Shown here piece after piece: positions 1-12,452 of a stretch of 64,000 nucleotides of DNA. Position 1 is the first letter of the stretch. Every line of letters begins with the position of its first letter. Below the pieces are notes generated by a model. The model saw only the letters and a list, made by a program, of their open reading frames with translations, was not told where the DNA came from and did not search any database. The DNA is from Siphonodentalium dalli. Lineage: Eukaryota > Mollusca > Scaphopoda > Gadilida > Siphonodentaliidae. A program made the position numbers and the translations under genes. The stretch covers positions 142,866,351 through 142,930,350 of the forward strand of contig CP136062.1 in assembly GCA_032622095.1 (NCBI GenBank). The letters are read 5' to 3'.

Positions 1-1029
1 CTGAACACGAGCAATTTCACATTGATCGAAAACCTTAGGTGTAAATATACTAACAGAGTAGTGAGGGTCTGAATTCGAAGAACCCTATAGTAATATAATA
101 TAAGTTATCGACCAATCAGAAGCCTAAACAAGCGGTTGAGGTAAAATAAATGTTGTTATATACAGTCTTCCATATTCTTGGATTTCTTTCAGAACCGCAT
201 CAAATGAAACATCGAAGCGAAAACACTTGCAAACATACAACGATTCACTAATTTTGAGGACATTTTGGTATCGCTGGTATATGCATTAAACCACCTATAT
301 CTTGTTCTGAAGTCAAGTGCACTCCTTTGTCCTGACATACATATAGTGTATATTCTCGAATTGCGTTTGGCAGTATTTTTTCCTACCAGTGCATCTTGGG
401 GTCGTTTTGTGTACACCATCATCCAAAATTACCAACAACCTGGACAGTAATTCAGAGTATTTTTGCTGAGACATGTTGCTACTGCCAACACTCTATCTGC
501 GTTAGTGTCAAAAGAACTAAGCGATGTGTCTTTTCTGATGATATAATGCTATATTGTTGCTCTCGGTGATGTGTTCTTGGTCTGACGGCAGGAGTAATCA
601 CGTAGATATATCCATGAACGCCAGTATAACGAAATCAAAGGCAGACGTTCGACCGATCACGCAAGATAATGCAATTTTCAGGTGTCAAGTTCAAGGACGC
701 TGAACTATTGGCATTCCGGGTCATTCTTCGTGCGCGGGGAGGTCAGACTTCGTCTCACCGGGTGTATTCAATTCCGAGTTCCAGAGTCTTCGTAAACAGT
801 GTTGCTTGTCATGACGTATATGCACCCGACAATTCAACCTTTTCCTACACTAGTCCTAAATTACTCTTTTGTATATAATTTCTGATCTATCTCCCGATCA
901 AGATGAACCATGGATATGGTTTTACTTCTTCTGAACATGGCAGTTCCATCCATATAAGCTATTACAAGTCAAAAGCTACAAGCGAAACGTTTCCAAGAAA
1001 CCATGCTAAACGTGCGTTACTGGCATGGA
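1..1029. other. No recognisable feature
   Basis: Only short open frames with no recognisable motif (for example 669-878) occur here. I see no splice context, repeat or inverted repeat that I can name. Confidence 0.5.
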
Positions 1030-1284
1030 TTAACCCTTTCTATACTAAATGGATTCTCCAAGTTAGTTAAAAAGTGTGCATCGGAATGGTCTATTATTCA
1101 TTTGGATGGATGTTAAGCTGATAGAAGTAGACGACAGATATATAATAAAAGTGCAGAAGTAGTCATATTTATTGAGGGACATGTTTAGATAATAAGTTCA
1201 ACAAAAGACTTGTTGAACTTATTATGTGAACATTTCTTATGGGATAACTACTCATCAATGATGCTTTAGTATAGCAAGGGTTAA
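1030..1284. mobile_element. TTAA-flanked miniature element, family M copy 1
   Basis: The copy starts with TTAACCCTTTCTATACTAAA and ends with the imperfect inverted version (TTTAGTATAGCAAGGGTTAA). Both ends carry TTAA, the target site of piggyBac-type transposases. An internal hairpin built on AATAAGTTCAACA and TGTTGAACTTATT lies at about 1191-1223. The element has no coding capacity, so it would need a transposase supplied in trans. Copies recur at 9651 and 18786. The piggyBac assignment is inferred from the TTAA ends. Confidence 0.8.
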
Positions 1285-1534
1285 TTCTGGCCACAATAGT
1301 AATGGAGTATTCATAAATATGTATTAAAATTTAAACACTATATTTGCAAGAATGAATCGGGCCGAAATGCAACCGACTGCTTCTACATAAAGCTGACAAA
1401 GGCCATGAGGTCTATATTTGTTACAAACAAACTGTTTTATTACCCACATCATAGACAATGTCTCATAGGATCGCCATAACAATGGCGTGCATAAAGTTAT
1501 ATATCAGCTCATATATGTAAATACGTTGTATATA

Positions 1535-1741
1535 GACCCTTAGATTTATCGGAAGTTGTGCTTATTACGACCACTTGTGTAGTTATTAAAAGATCTATAT
1601 ATGAGTTCCATGTATTTCTGGTTGAATAAGACATTTCAGACAGGTTTTAATTCTCAGTCAGAAGATTGCCGGGGTGTTCACAGAACATGTGCTCCAAATC
1701 AATCACGGGCCATGATTTATTTTTGGCTATCGCTGTTACAA
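1535..1741. repeat. Direct duplication D, copy 1
   Basis: This segment shares long stretches with 2573-2791, including GGTTGAATAAGACAT, AGAAGATTGCCGG and GTGTTCACAGAACATGTGC. The two copies lie about 1 kb apart in the same orientation, and the X element at 2083 sits between them. Function is unknown. Confidence 0.75.
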
Positions 1742-2082
1742 CAAATTTCTTAATTTCACATTAAATATTGGTTGGAATATCAAACTAATAGAACAAATAG
1801 ATCCTACTTTTGGTCTAAATATTCCAATTAATATTGTGTTAGGCATGACATGTCCAACAGTTAAAATTCTTGGCCAAAATTGGAGCGGACAACACCGTCC
1901 CATTGTCGTCACGCCCCTTAGCGGGTTTCCGTAAAACCATATTGGTGTGTTATATTGCCGCATTGTATTTGGACGATTCTCATAGTATTTGGACAAAGCG
2001 TGTGTATATCTGGTTGAATTTGGTACAGGCATGGAGTGTCCAGTAACTCTTTTGTGGTTGTGAGACTCTTTGTAGCCTTGAC

Positions 2083-2539
2083 ATATGTGACCCGCCATAT
2101 CAAATCCAGTCGTAAGTCGGGATTTTTGCACCCTGTGCCAATGCATTCTCTTATATATGCGAGTCGACCATAGGTCGCCTCGCATATATAAGAGAATGCA
2201 TTGGCCTAACAATTTTTAATCATTTTTTTTAAATAAATGTTTCTGACATAAAATAAAAAACATCCATTACCCTGCAGGGAGCCCCACGCATATATAGAAG
2301 CATATAGAAGAGTGTCGTCTGCTCATGTGTGTCTGGGGCTCTGTATGGGTGAAATTATAAAATTGTTAAAGAATACAAGAAAAAAATTATTAAAATTGTA
2401 AAAAAAAACTGTTAGGCCAATGCATTCTCTTATATATGCGAGGCGACCTATGGTCGACTCGCATATATCAGAGAATGCATTGGCACAGGGTAAAAAAAAT
2501 CCCGACTTCCGACTGGATTTGATATGGCGGGTCACATAT
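2083..2539. mobile_element. Composite hairpin element, family X copy 1
   Basis: Long terminal inverted repeats begin with ATATGTGACCCGCCAT and extend about 55 bp on each side, through an AATCCAGTCG motif. Just inside each terminus is a 69-bp near-perfect hairpin (2137-2205 and 2416-2484) with 33-bp arms and an ATA loop; the second hairpin is the reverse complement of the first. The middle carries a smaller hairpin ending in GAGCCCCA and TGGGGCTC. There is no coding capacity. The superfamily is unclear because I see no convincing target-site duplication. Confidence 0.82.
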
Positions 2540-2572
2540 AAGTATGAATCTTAGTTTCATAGATAATGAGCG

Positions 2573-2791
2573 GACCCTTAGCTACACAAAGCTGAGATAA
2601 TTACGACCATATAATTATGTGTAATGGCATAAAGATTTTTACTGGCATGTATTTCTGGTTTCGTATATTTCTGGTTGAATAAGACATATCAGACAGGTGT
2701 TAATTCTCTATCAGAAGATTGCCGGAGTGTTCACAGAACATGTGCCCGGAATCAATCACAGCCGATGATTTTGTTGCTATCGATGTTACAA
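2573..2791. repeat. Direct duplication D, copy 2
   Basis: Second copy of the 1535-1741 segment, same orientation, beginning shortly after the right end of the X element. The two copies differ by scattered substitutions and small indels, so the duplication is not recent. Confidence 0.75.
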
Positions 2792-2795
2792 CTTG

Positions 2796-4925
2796 TTTAT
2801 TGAAAACACCTCACCTTTTCAACACGCACTGCCTGAATGGACATCAAGCTATAACAAATCAAACATAAATAACAAGTTCACTTCGTTTATAGTCAACGAG
2901 GTTGATTAGTAGTTCAGGACACAGACCAAAAATAACATATGAAAAGCGTATATCGCTGATAGATATATTTACGCTTAACGCTCAACAGCTACACATCAAA
3001 GGGAAACAAGAGAAAATATGTTGAAGATGTTTCGTTACTGGTTCTAAATAAATAGAGAGCAACTGTCGACGCTGGGTTCGCTCTGCCGTCAAAATCGAAT
3101 AGGGCGATTAACTACTTAATAGAGTACACAATTTATCAACACAACAAAATGGGTGTGTTGTCAGAATTGCAGGAACAGAAACAGAGACGATTATTAATGC
3201 CATTCTAATTCAATTGATTCAGATATCAGATATATTTGAGAAGGTTATACATGAATTGGGAGTTTATCCTTTATTTATAAAGAGAATTGACATTATCGAA
3301 ATTTAAGTATCAATGGCTTTCATTGATTAGAAGCAAATAATTTCTTATACGGGGTTAAAGGTATATCAAACGACCACAGCACTACTCTTTTTTCGCATTA
3401 CTCAATCTTTCATACCTATAAAACAAAGCGTTTTGAACAAACCCATGTACGATATCATGGTAAATTTCGTCAGTCATTCATCAAATTCACTTCTAGGCCT
3501 TTCTTCATAACGAGTTTAGAATATAGATTATAACCCGGAATCCGCCCGCAGCAGCTATTTAAAACACTTTGTTCTATATATGCTATGATATTTATATATT
3601 TCTGGATAACACATTTGTAATGGAAAACGTGATTGGAGGACAAGTGCTAAACACTTAAAGTCCCCCCTTTCCCCAATACAAAATACTCGAGTAATAATAT
3701 ATATTGACGACAAGCAAGTCGAGTAGGGAAACATATGTTTCCGGCGTGTTTTCATGCTTATAACAAAGACGATTTGTTTCTCCAATCTTGGGAAGGGAGC
3801 CGCCATCAACCTTGGACGCCGTTTGACACTGTTGGGACTCACTAATTGATGTATTCTTCCTTCATCTTCGTAATATGAACCCTTATTAGGGCAAATTAAT
3901 TGTCTTCACGTGTATGCAATCACATGGTACCATGGGAGGTACCCGATTGGTTCACTTTGGTTATTGAAAATGCTAGCCCGCCTCAAATTCTCAAATGCTC
4001 GGAATCTGTCACTCAACTGCGGGCACGTGATATGCTGCATGGTGGACAAGACCGAACGAAATGCCATGGAAATATATACTTTCCTTGTCAAACTGAATTT
4101 ATTTACTATAGCACTCAAACGTGTTTGAGGTAGTATATAATCGAAAAGGCACTGTCCTATGTGTGTTACATTGAACATATGTTATACTTTGTCTGAATTT
4201 GTCGTTATCCCATTTTGAGTACTATTGTACTCATGTTCGCCATTAGTACTCTGTGTACTAAATGTTTATAAGTGTGCCTCGTTAACAGAATTTAGTACCG
4301 GCGTACCAAGTTGGATCAAGTCTACAATAATTTCGTCAGATCCATGATATCGTTTGGTTTAAACAATGTGAGACAAAATTGCTATACAAATTAATGTGCA
4401 TATTCATTGTCTTATTACGTCCGGAGATAATGAAGAAAAATATCGCGGTGAGATTGAGCACTGATAAAAAACATCTTGTGAATTAGTTCTCTCATCGAGT
4501 GATTCAAGGATGTATAATACCGTGTTGAAGTTGTCAGTTTTTGCGGTGATGAAGCTTAATAGTTGTCCAAAGTAGGTACTGTATAGTACTATTTACGAAC
4601 CTGGGTTCCCAAATATGAATTATCGATTGCCTTATAAACACATGTATTGCCTAAATAATACACATATTAACGACCAAATTCAGCTTTACTGTGATCCACG
4701 GCTTCTCGGATGTATAGCCCACACGCTTTCGATGACCATGTGAGGGCTATTCTTAACATCAGTTATAAAAGTATATCGGTTTCGTATCTTAACGTAACCT
4801 TGTTGCACCGGATTACACATGCGCAGCTGTTTGTTGTCAGGATTTCAGACTAAAATGTAGAGATTGGAGTGGTCTATTATTCATCTGGCTGATGTTCAGA
4901 AAATATAAGCAGACCACAGACTGGC
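2796..4925. other. No recognisable feature
   Basis: AT-rich sequence. Small open frames at 3555-3842 (minus) and 3900-4178 (both strands) overlap each other and show no recognisable domain. I see no repeat or hairpin large enough to name. Confidence 0.45.
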
Positions 4926-4929
4926 GAAC

Positions 4930-5350
4930 AGATAATGCAAACGGCAATTGTGTATAAATTACACATGACATATATGTGTCGGTCGCATCTTCTTAACTAT
5001 TGAATATGATTGAATATGTGAGTATATTATAGTTTGCAGATGAAATATTTTTTATTTGAGACACAAACCTCGTAAAAGCAAACATATTACAAATCTGGCA
5101 GCAGCTTTCATACTGTGTGGTACACAAATATGTGCTGTTCAGTTTTGATACAAAAAAAGTGTATAACAAATTTTAATGCTGTTACCAATTTTTTGTTCTG
5201 TGGTATAGCATTTACGAGTTTTGTGTCTCCAATAGAACACATCTGATCTAAAAACTATGATACACTCTCATATTCAGTCATATTCAACGTTGAGAGAAAT
5301 TGCACCGACACATGTCATTTCTACACAATTTTATTTAAAATTAAATGTAA
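4930..5350. mobile_element. Foldback element with about 150-bp imperfect arms
   Basis: The left arm (about 4935-5080) and right arm (about 5195-5345) are diverged reverse complements. They share GACAT-TGTCGG, TTGAATATGA-TGAATATG and GAGACACAAA-CTCGTAAA blocks in mirrored order. The outermost boundary and any target duplication are uncertain. No coding capacity is seen. Confidence 0.65.
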
Positions 5351-6421
5351 CACATATTGTGTAGAATTTATTCAGATTTGTTCTAAGAGTGTATCTAGTC
5401 AATTTAAGCGAAATACTCGTCAATGAGTATTTAGTAATGTGTTATCCATGCAACAAATACTAACGGCGATATCTGCATTAAACATAATACCATCCTTCTT
5501 TGGTATAATTGCAGAAACAGAGATTCTTTGGTAATATGCTGTTGAAACACAATATTTTAATGTGACAAAGTCAAACATCTGAAGGAAAAGTGTCCTTGTG
5601 TTCGTTTTAAACGGACGCCACCGATCTAATGAACTCAATTTCATTCCAGTGTGATCGAGAAGGGTGACTCATTCATTGGCACCCGATCCGTACAATGTTA
5701 CACGCTCAGGCCCGTAACTTCCCCAAAATAATAGGGGGTCTAATGTAACCTTGCCCGACGTCTTCGCCAAATTTCCCAGCATAATTCAGGACATACTGAA
5801 GACAATTATCGAAGACCACCTCATTATGAGGATGTAAAACAATGTGTATTCAGCGCAGAGAATACATAACAATGGGCAGATGTCGATGAAGATAAATTCA
5901 CCTCCGCGAAAGGGTCTATTTGCGTTCACAATATATATTGCAAGGTAAAAGAAAATTTGACAAGCATGCTAAGCAACAATTGTAGAACCAATTTACATGT
6001 ACTGCATTCTAATGGGCTGGTATACTAATGGGCTGGTATACTAATTATGTCTTTGTTGGCCACATTCGTTTACGTTAACTCCAGGCACCTTATTTTACAA
6101 ACACATGTATGCTGGGCAATATTCCTTGGCATTAATGACAATAAACTCTTCATATGACCAAAGCTCCAATGTATTTGCCGGACAACTGTATGTCCGACAG
6201 CAGCACTATCTGGAATATTTGGGAATTATATATCACACCCCTATATCTCTCATCCACCCCATACACCCCCATACACCAGGCCCTGAGCTACCCACGATTT
6301 CGTCTCTCGTGGATCACGTATATTGGTGCAATCTCAACCAGAGTTGTATATCTTACAATATATATGTATATCTGCCACAGCACCGATTAAAATGCATGCC
6401 TGATATTAACTCGTTTAGGAC
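5351..6421. other. No gene recognised; contains a 16-bp duplication
   Basis: No protein motif is seen. A perfect tandem pair of AATGGGCTGGTATACT lies at 6011-6042. The open frame at 6105-6527 runs through the palindromes at 6422 and looks fortuitous. Confidence 0.45.
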
Positions 6422-6488
6422 GGGAAACGGATATATCCGTTTCCCAAAACATTACCTACAGGACGGGAAACGGATATATCCGTTTCCC
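6422..6488. repeat. Pair of identical 24-bp perfect palindromes
   Basis: The same perfect palindrome occurs at 6422-6445 and 6465-6488. Each half reads GGGAAACGGATA followed by its complement. Both are preceded by the same AGGAC, so the unit is a 43-bp tandem pair. It could be a relic of a miniature-element terminus or a dyad protein site. Confidence 0.85.
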
Positions 6489-6610
6489 ACTTCATGCACT
6501 TGTTATCAGCGAATGAATCTTTTATAATTAAATGTTGTTGCGCATAGTATCATGTATGCAATATAGGCCGATCACTCAGTGAGGGGTCCATGAAGATGTA
6601 ACCTATTTTT

Positions 6611-6660
6611 GGCGTCACGTGGGGGTCGCGTGCCGTGATTCGTGACGTCATTGTTCCAAA
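6611..6660 (+). promoter_or_regulatory. Promoter-like cluster (E-box, CRE, YY1-type start)
   Basis: In 50 bp the sequence shows CACGTG (6616-6621), a perfect TGACGTCA (6643-6650) and then CCAAAATGGCGGC spanning the ATG at 6661, which matches the YY1-type start motif of many housekeeping promoters. The patch is locally GC- and CpG-richer than its surroundings. That it is an active promoter is inference; a transposon end rich in the same motifs is the main alternative. Confidence 0.35.
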
Positions 6661-6729
6661 ATGGCGGCGCCCAGTAGCCTAAGCCGTAGACGCGTAGACA
6701 ATGTTTTCGGTTGGCAATCACCATGGCAG
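6661..6729 (+). CDS. Possible first coding exon (hypothetical)
   Basis: The ATG lies in the CCAAAATGGCGGC motif and opens a 23-residue frame starting MAAPSSLSRRR, reaching a potential donor CAG|GTGAAT at 6729/6730. The reading frame itself stays open to 6972, but the part from about 6782 onward is a repeat shared with 7188-7420, which argues against a simple single-exon protein. No homologous domain is recognised. It could be a genuine short 5' exon of a gene continuing beyond recognition, or chance. Confidence 0.2.
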
Positions 6730-6781
6730 GTGAATCTTGACCCCTTCAGCAGAAGGAACAAGAAGCGAGAGCAATTTAAGT

Positions 6782-7420
6782 ATATTCCTGGATCCAATTT
6801 TTTGGAAATTAATTACATTTCAATAAAAATGTCGCATGCAGACATATCGTATAGCGAAATTACAGCTCCCAAACGCATAATTTTCCGAAAATCGGTTGCC
6901 ATGTCAACCGATCGCAAATTGGTGGTATCTACTCAAACGAAAAAATTTGGAAGATTTATAGATCACGGATGATCACCCATATATTATGAGCTGTCACGTG
7001 GAGAATTCTGTCGTGACAAGTCACAAATGGTCTGACCCGGCATTAAATTAACGCCCACAGTGCTGTAAAATGATATGAAAGAAAGCATTTTAACGTTAGA
7101 AAACGGGGGTTTGGCGGCCATTTTGAATGGCGCCCTCTGTCGGTGATGGGTGATTTTTGAGCAAGGCTAGTTCCAGATGTTGGCAAAATATTCCTGGATC
7201 ATTTAACTTTGGAAATCATTTATATTTGATTCAAAATGTCGCAAAGGTATCGTCATATAGCGAAATTACAGCCCCGAACGCATACATTTCCGAAGATATA
7301 TGTTGCTATGGTAACCGGTCGCAATTTGGTGGTATCTACCCAAAATTTATAGAAAATTTATAGACTACGGATGATCACTCATATTGTATGAGTTGTCACG
7401 CGGAGAATTTTGCCATGGCA
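6782..7420. repeat. Tandem duplication, unit about 400 bp
   Basis: The segments 6782-7020 and 7188-7420 are diverged direct copies. Both begin with TATTCCTGGATC, then share TAGCGAAATTACAG, AATTTTGGTGGTATCTAC-like and GGATGATCAC blocks in the same order. The reading frames in them (6661-6972, 7157-7363) share a few residues such as SYSEITAP, but both also carry indels relative to each other. A repeat origin is more likely than a gene family. Confidence 0.7.
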
Positions 7421-7424
7421 AATG

Positions 7425-9650
7425 GTCTGACCCATCATTCAATAAACGCATAAATTGCTATAAAATTATATAAAATTGAGCATTTCTGCAAACAATCTCG
7501 TCTGTGAGTAATGTTTTCTCAAAAGAATCAAGTCCCAAATGAGTTAAATGAATCTGATAATATCTCCCAAGTAAATGCGCGAAACGTGCAACTGCTATCG
7601 TAGAAAAAATTGGATTCGCTGTTAATGCGGTCAATCCGGCGAATCAGTTGTCTCCGCGAATTGTTCATGGCATTCACAATTATAAATGCAATATGAGATA
7701 TAATACTACGGTATAAATAGACAATATAATACCACACAAATCTGGCAATTATTTGGGAAACCCCGTCATTTATGGACCCGTTTCAACACGTTCTAGTTTA
7801 TGTGACCAGTCTGTGTTATAGCTGTCGAAACCCATGTTGTGCGTGAATTTCTCTGAATTTAAAAGAATTGTGTTAGTCATTGCTAGTTAATTGCTGCAGA
7901 GGTGTGCATCGGTAAGATAGACAACTCAGGTTACAGTCTGGTAGAGATTGATCTTGGAGGTATATGGTTTGCGAACACACAAGAACACGAATTACAATAC
8001 GCCCTTAGTGACTAATTCCTTTCTGTGGTAGTTTCAAAGTCCGTGACGCCGTGACGCCACACACACACCATACAAACTAGTCACTGTATCCCCCAAACGT
8101 AGATATACTGCATAAGCGCAGCTAATCTGAACAGAAACAAGGCGTCGTGTGTTCACCAACGAGTAATACAAGAAAACATATGAGGAATATCGCTCGTTCA
8201 CATCAAACAACACAACATACAATCTGTAGTCGGAATTAAAAAAAAAAAATCTTACTAACAGTTACTACAGCTACTTTATATTCACGAATACGAGTCACCG
8301 AGAAGCAAAAAATGTGCAAGTTATGTATACTTTGCAATCCAATGATGTTAGTCCGAAGTGTATAATGATAATTACTGGTTATAAGATATAGCTTATCCGC
8401 TAGCAAGAAACTCGTCAATAGAATATATTAACTACATGAGTCATAATATATGACATAATAGAGATGTTTCGCGCACACACGAATACTAGCTAGTATGCTC
8501 CTTGCATCCTTCATTCGTGCGACAAAACACCAACGAAGAGAGCATGAGCGTGCTATATTATATTCATGTATATACAAAGTACTCCGACACTCCCTTCCCA
8601 AACTAAAGGCCGCATAACTACGCACCGTGTATACAATATATGCAATATATAGTCAGGTGTTTTGACGAGGTCGCTATCCGTTCAGATCTCCTGCAATTCG
8701 AAGGTATATATACGGGCACCAATATGTCTTTGAATTTGTGTGTCCAACATTATAATTTTTAATTCGGTTCGGAAAAGTGGGTGCAAACTGATTCATACCA
8801 ACACCGTACCCATGTCCTCTGAAATTGGAAAGCGAGTTTCTTTCAAGAAATACACGAACTTGACCTATGAATTAACGGATAACCCTGTCCCAGATAAAAA
8901 AAAAACATGGAATTCCACTGCAATAATTCACATCCCTACCGACAGTGATATCGCACACCAGATAACTTGGCAAAGGTTATCAGGAACTGTCACTCAAAGC
9001 AGTCGTCATTGTTGGAGGATCGCGAAATAATCACCTCCCACTGTGACCTCCACTATGCGTATACAAATCTGAAATCTAATGATGTATACTTGGAACGTCG
9101 CGCAAAAGTAATGCGGCTGCACAATATTCGGGTTTTCTTAATATTGGTAACTGGTAACAGCTTTTCTATACATGAGTGTGTATTATAATAATCGTATTAT
9201 ATGCAATTCCTTCCGCGCTCCGCGTGTATAATGTTTCGCTGTTTCTTGGTATACAGTGGGCGGATGGGCGTTTTATTTATAGAATGGGAATTTTTGGACG
9301 GATTAAAAGTGGAACTGCGACCCGACGGCCGAGTTCGGTCAAAGGTGTAGCTGGGAATTTCAATTTCAATTTCAATTGTTATTCGGATGCCAAGAACTGC
9401 AAGACGATTAATTCTATGAGTTGGTCATTCGTGAAACCAATATATTTTATGTTCTATAATTACAATCATGGGTATATAATATATGATCTTGAGCGCGTTA
9501 CCATTTCTGACTATGGTTTTCTTGTTGTGGTTATATCCCTGTAGTTTAGGCTATATTCATGATCCGGGAACATTACCTAACAAGCCAATAAGTTTTGCCA
9601 GAATATGAATATCAAACTTCCTATGAAATGCATGTGCACCAGCTCTTGCT
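7425..9650. other. No recognisable feature
   Basis: AT-rich sequence with short open frames only (the longest, 8740-9030 and 9176-9544, have no recognisable motif). A minor run of TTTCAA units sits near 9357-9377. Confidence 0.4.
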
Positions 9651-9900
9651 TTAACCCTTTCTATACTAAATACTCATTGGCGAGTAGTTCTCATAGGTAA
9701 TGCATGGTCATATAATAAGTTCAACACTTGTTGAACTTATTATCAGAAGATTTCCCACCAATGCATATGCATAATTATGCTCTTGCAACATGTATTAACT
9801 GTTTTTTTCTGTCTGTCATCTGCTTTTATTACTTGAACACCCATCCAAATGAATAATAGACCGTTCCAATGTATACGTTTATAACTGAATGGATGGAAAT
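9651..9900. mobile_element. TTAA miniature element, family M copy 2, right end lost
   Basis: The left end is intact (TTAACCCTTTCTATACTAAA). A hairpin of ATAATAAGTTCAACA and TGTTGAACTTATTAT lies near 9713-9741. The body then matches the reverse orientation of the copy at 1030 (CCATCCAAATGAATAATAGA), but the expected right terminal repeat is not present, so the copy is truncated or degraded. Confidence 0.72.
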
Positions 9901-11893
9901 ATATGAAGAAAATTTGGAAATAGGATCACCGTTGTGTGAAATTAAAACCTATTCTTAGAATCGTTACATTGTATATGAAGCACCAGGCATGCATGGCTAT
10001 GACTGTAGTACAAACATCGAGGAAACAAGTATGAAAACAGTTTGCTTGCCGGCGAGTTCACGATCTGTTTTCATTTTGGAATCACCGAATATCTAACGAA
10101 ACAGGGTACGTTTATCTCCATTGTAATATCAATACACCAACAAATTTTAAATAAATTCAGCGGCCGATGCTGTGGACTCATTCCCAGCGCTAAAAGCCTC
10201 ATCTGCGCTAAGGCGCGACGCTCCGGCAAGTAGAAACAAGTTAGTGCCACCATACTTGTCGCCCACAAAGATGGTGGCACTTTCTGGACTCTGACGGCGG
10301 AAGCGTTACGTCGTGGAGTTGCACGGAACAGTGAGCGGGGCGTCTGATTCACGAACGAGACTATTGATACTGGTGACACGAATTCTAAAGTTATGAACTC
10401 TCGACCAATTAGAATGCGTTTTTAGCGACAAATACCCAACCTGAATTACAATATTCATTGTGTGTCCCTTTAATTGACCTCTTACTCTTCATAACGGGAA
10501 GGGATGTAAACTATATTACACGGTGTGTGGTCATTACTGTTTTAGCCCTTGTCATTTTATTTACCTTTTTGTACCTATGATTGTGGGATCCTATGGCAGT
10601 TTTATCATATACTCTCAATTACAAAAATATACTTTCCCGTCATGCAGATTCATTTACGCACAGGATGCTCACTCGAGACAGTATACTTAGCCGTCTGACG
10701 TGCCGTTCCGATGTCTATAAAATAGATCCCGAACAGCGAAGTAGTAATCTTAGAAAGCAGTTATTCCAAAATGTTCCGCATTTTAATGAATAAAACAGGT
10801 GTGATGTTCCATCAATTGCGGCAAGAAGTCGTAAAACTCGCAGTATCCCGCGAGATTACATCCCCGCCAAACTGCCAAGGGTAGGTACCCAGCTAATAAA
10901 TATAATTAATGATGTGTTAACTCTACAAGGCACACGAACCATGCATTATATTCAGTGCGCATGCTCGAAGAATAAATCCGCCAGTCAAACTGCCCATTCA
11001 ACCATTCAACGTAACACTCAAAAAAATCGCGATATTGGTAATCAAAATATGTCCACGTTTCCAACGAAAGCTCCTCTCGGTCAGAGGTCAGACAATATGA
11101 TCTATACTAGCCTACATAATTGTACCCGTTTTTAGTGTTGTGTTAAAGGGGAGAGGGGCCGTTGTTGGTAATTTCGAGGATACAGGATGCGCTGCATAAA
11201 CATATTGAGTAGAGTTTCTTGAGTGGATTCAGGGCATTTCAGATCTGGTGTTAGATCGTTCAAATGGGTAGAAACCAGAAACGCGATGCCATGCATGGGA
11301 TTAGCCCTCTTGGGTGAAACATTAGGGATGACCCACCCTTTCAAGTATATTTTCGATATTGTTACAGAAATATATCTCTTTGTTGTATGAATCCTTATTC
11401 ATGTCCGTTAATTCGTAAAAGTTATTTTTACGAAATCACGATCAGCTGAAGAGTTATCTCTCATATTCGAAAACATAGTAAACATTTTGGGCTACGAGAG
11501 TCTTGTGTCATACAATTCCATACGAAATCCCCCATTGCCATGCAGCACTTTCTTCATCATACGTGTACGTTTGGGGCTCGGTAGCTCGGTTGTTGCAGTG
11601 TCACTGTAAACATAGGTTTCGATTATAAGCGGAAAGGACTAGAGTTATACACTGTTCAAATATCGCTCCTTGTTATGACCATTGAGCAATGCCACTCGCA
11701 TTGTAACAGCTTTGACGCACATATGAGACATACGTCATCAGCAAAGTTAGCTGTTATATTATGAATTGTGTTCCGGTAATAAAATCTTCAAGAGTGCATG
11801 GCGCAGCCACTGTTCATACCTAAACATCGAAAGTAATTAACGCGGTCATAAAAGTTACATACTGAAACAATGAGATATTCGCGAAGATACATT
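9901..11893. other. No gene recognised; one small hairpin
   Basis: A hairpin with perfect 10-bp arms GTGCCACCAT / ATGGTGGCAC spans 10244-10280. Otherwise only short unconvincing frames occur (10071-10379 minus, 10914-11135 plus). Confidence 0.4.
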
Positions 11894-12071
11894 CGCGAAA
11901 ACCCGAAATGTGTTGTCCTGCGAGATATCCCCATCGCGAAAGCTCCATTGGCATGGCCAGATCAGCATTACTACAATTTACTAAAATAACTCGCATCGCG
12001 TGAAACCCGAAATGTGTTGTCCTGCGAGATATCCCATCGCCCCATTGACACGGCCAGATCCGCGTAGAAGT
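11894..12071. repeat. Tandem duplication, period 104 bp
   Basis: ACCCGAAATGTGTTGTCCTG begins at 11901 and again at 12005, followed in both by CGAGATATCC, CCAT and GGCCAGATC blocks. The second copy has short deletions. No function is apparent. Confidence 0.85.
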
Positions 12072-12136
12072 ATAAACACACACAGTATGGTGCGTAACAA
12101 ACACACACCACCTTTGTGAATGTAACCAGTGTGCTG

Positions 12137-12138
<2 letters not shown>

Positions 12139-12220
<82 letters not shown>
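12139..12220. repeat. TA dinucleotide microsatellite
   Basis: Uninterrupted TA repeat of about 41 units. It can extrude a cruciform and is expected to be length-polymorphic. Confidence 0.97.
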
Positions 12221-12223
<3 letters not shown>

Positions 12224-12391
12224 TTTATTTTCTAGTCATGTATTTAGACCAGTTTATTTACAGTAGTTGAACGTAAGGTCTCGTATCATTTATTTTGTAG
12301 TCAAATTATTTCTTGTATTTCATCACATCAATTCACTCGTAGATTTCAAGATATCGAAATACATTCACGTCACTTTCACTTAGATAGAGCA

Positions 12392-12452
12392 CTGCTTCTC
12401 TAATGAAGAGTTATCAACAAATGACGAGAAGAATATATTTAAATTTCAAACA
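12392..12452. repeat. Dispersed repeat E, copy 1
   Basis: Shares CTCTAATGAAGAGTTATCA, CAAATGACGAGA and AATATATTT-AATTTCAAAC blocks with 16221-16298, in the same orientation. This is part of a longer unknown repeat. Confidence 0.65.

Noticed and set aside
1736-2212. Minus-strand 158-codon frame
   Set aside because: Its start lies in the X-element hairpin and it crosses the element boundary. No domain is seen.
2137-2484. Repeated hairpins considered as a CRISPR-like or attachment-site array
   Set aside because: They are paired inverted hairpins inside eukaryotic miniature elements, without regular spacers.
6661-7420. Two similar frames (6661-6972, 7157-7363) considered as duplicated genes
   Set aside because: Similarity continues through non-coding positions and indels break the frame, so a repeat duplication explains it better.
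9176-9544. 122-codon plus frame considered as a gene
   Set aside because: No recognisable motif, includes the TTTCAA simple repeat, and has no supporting context.
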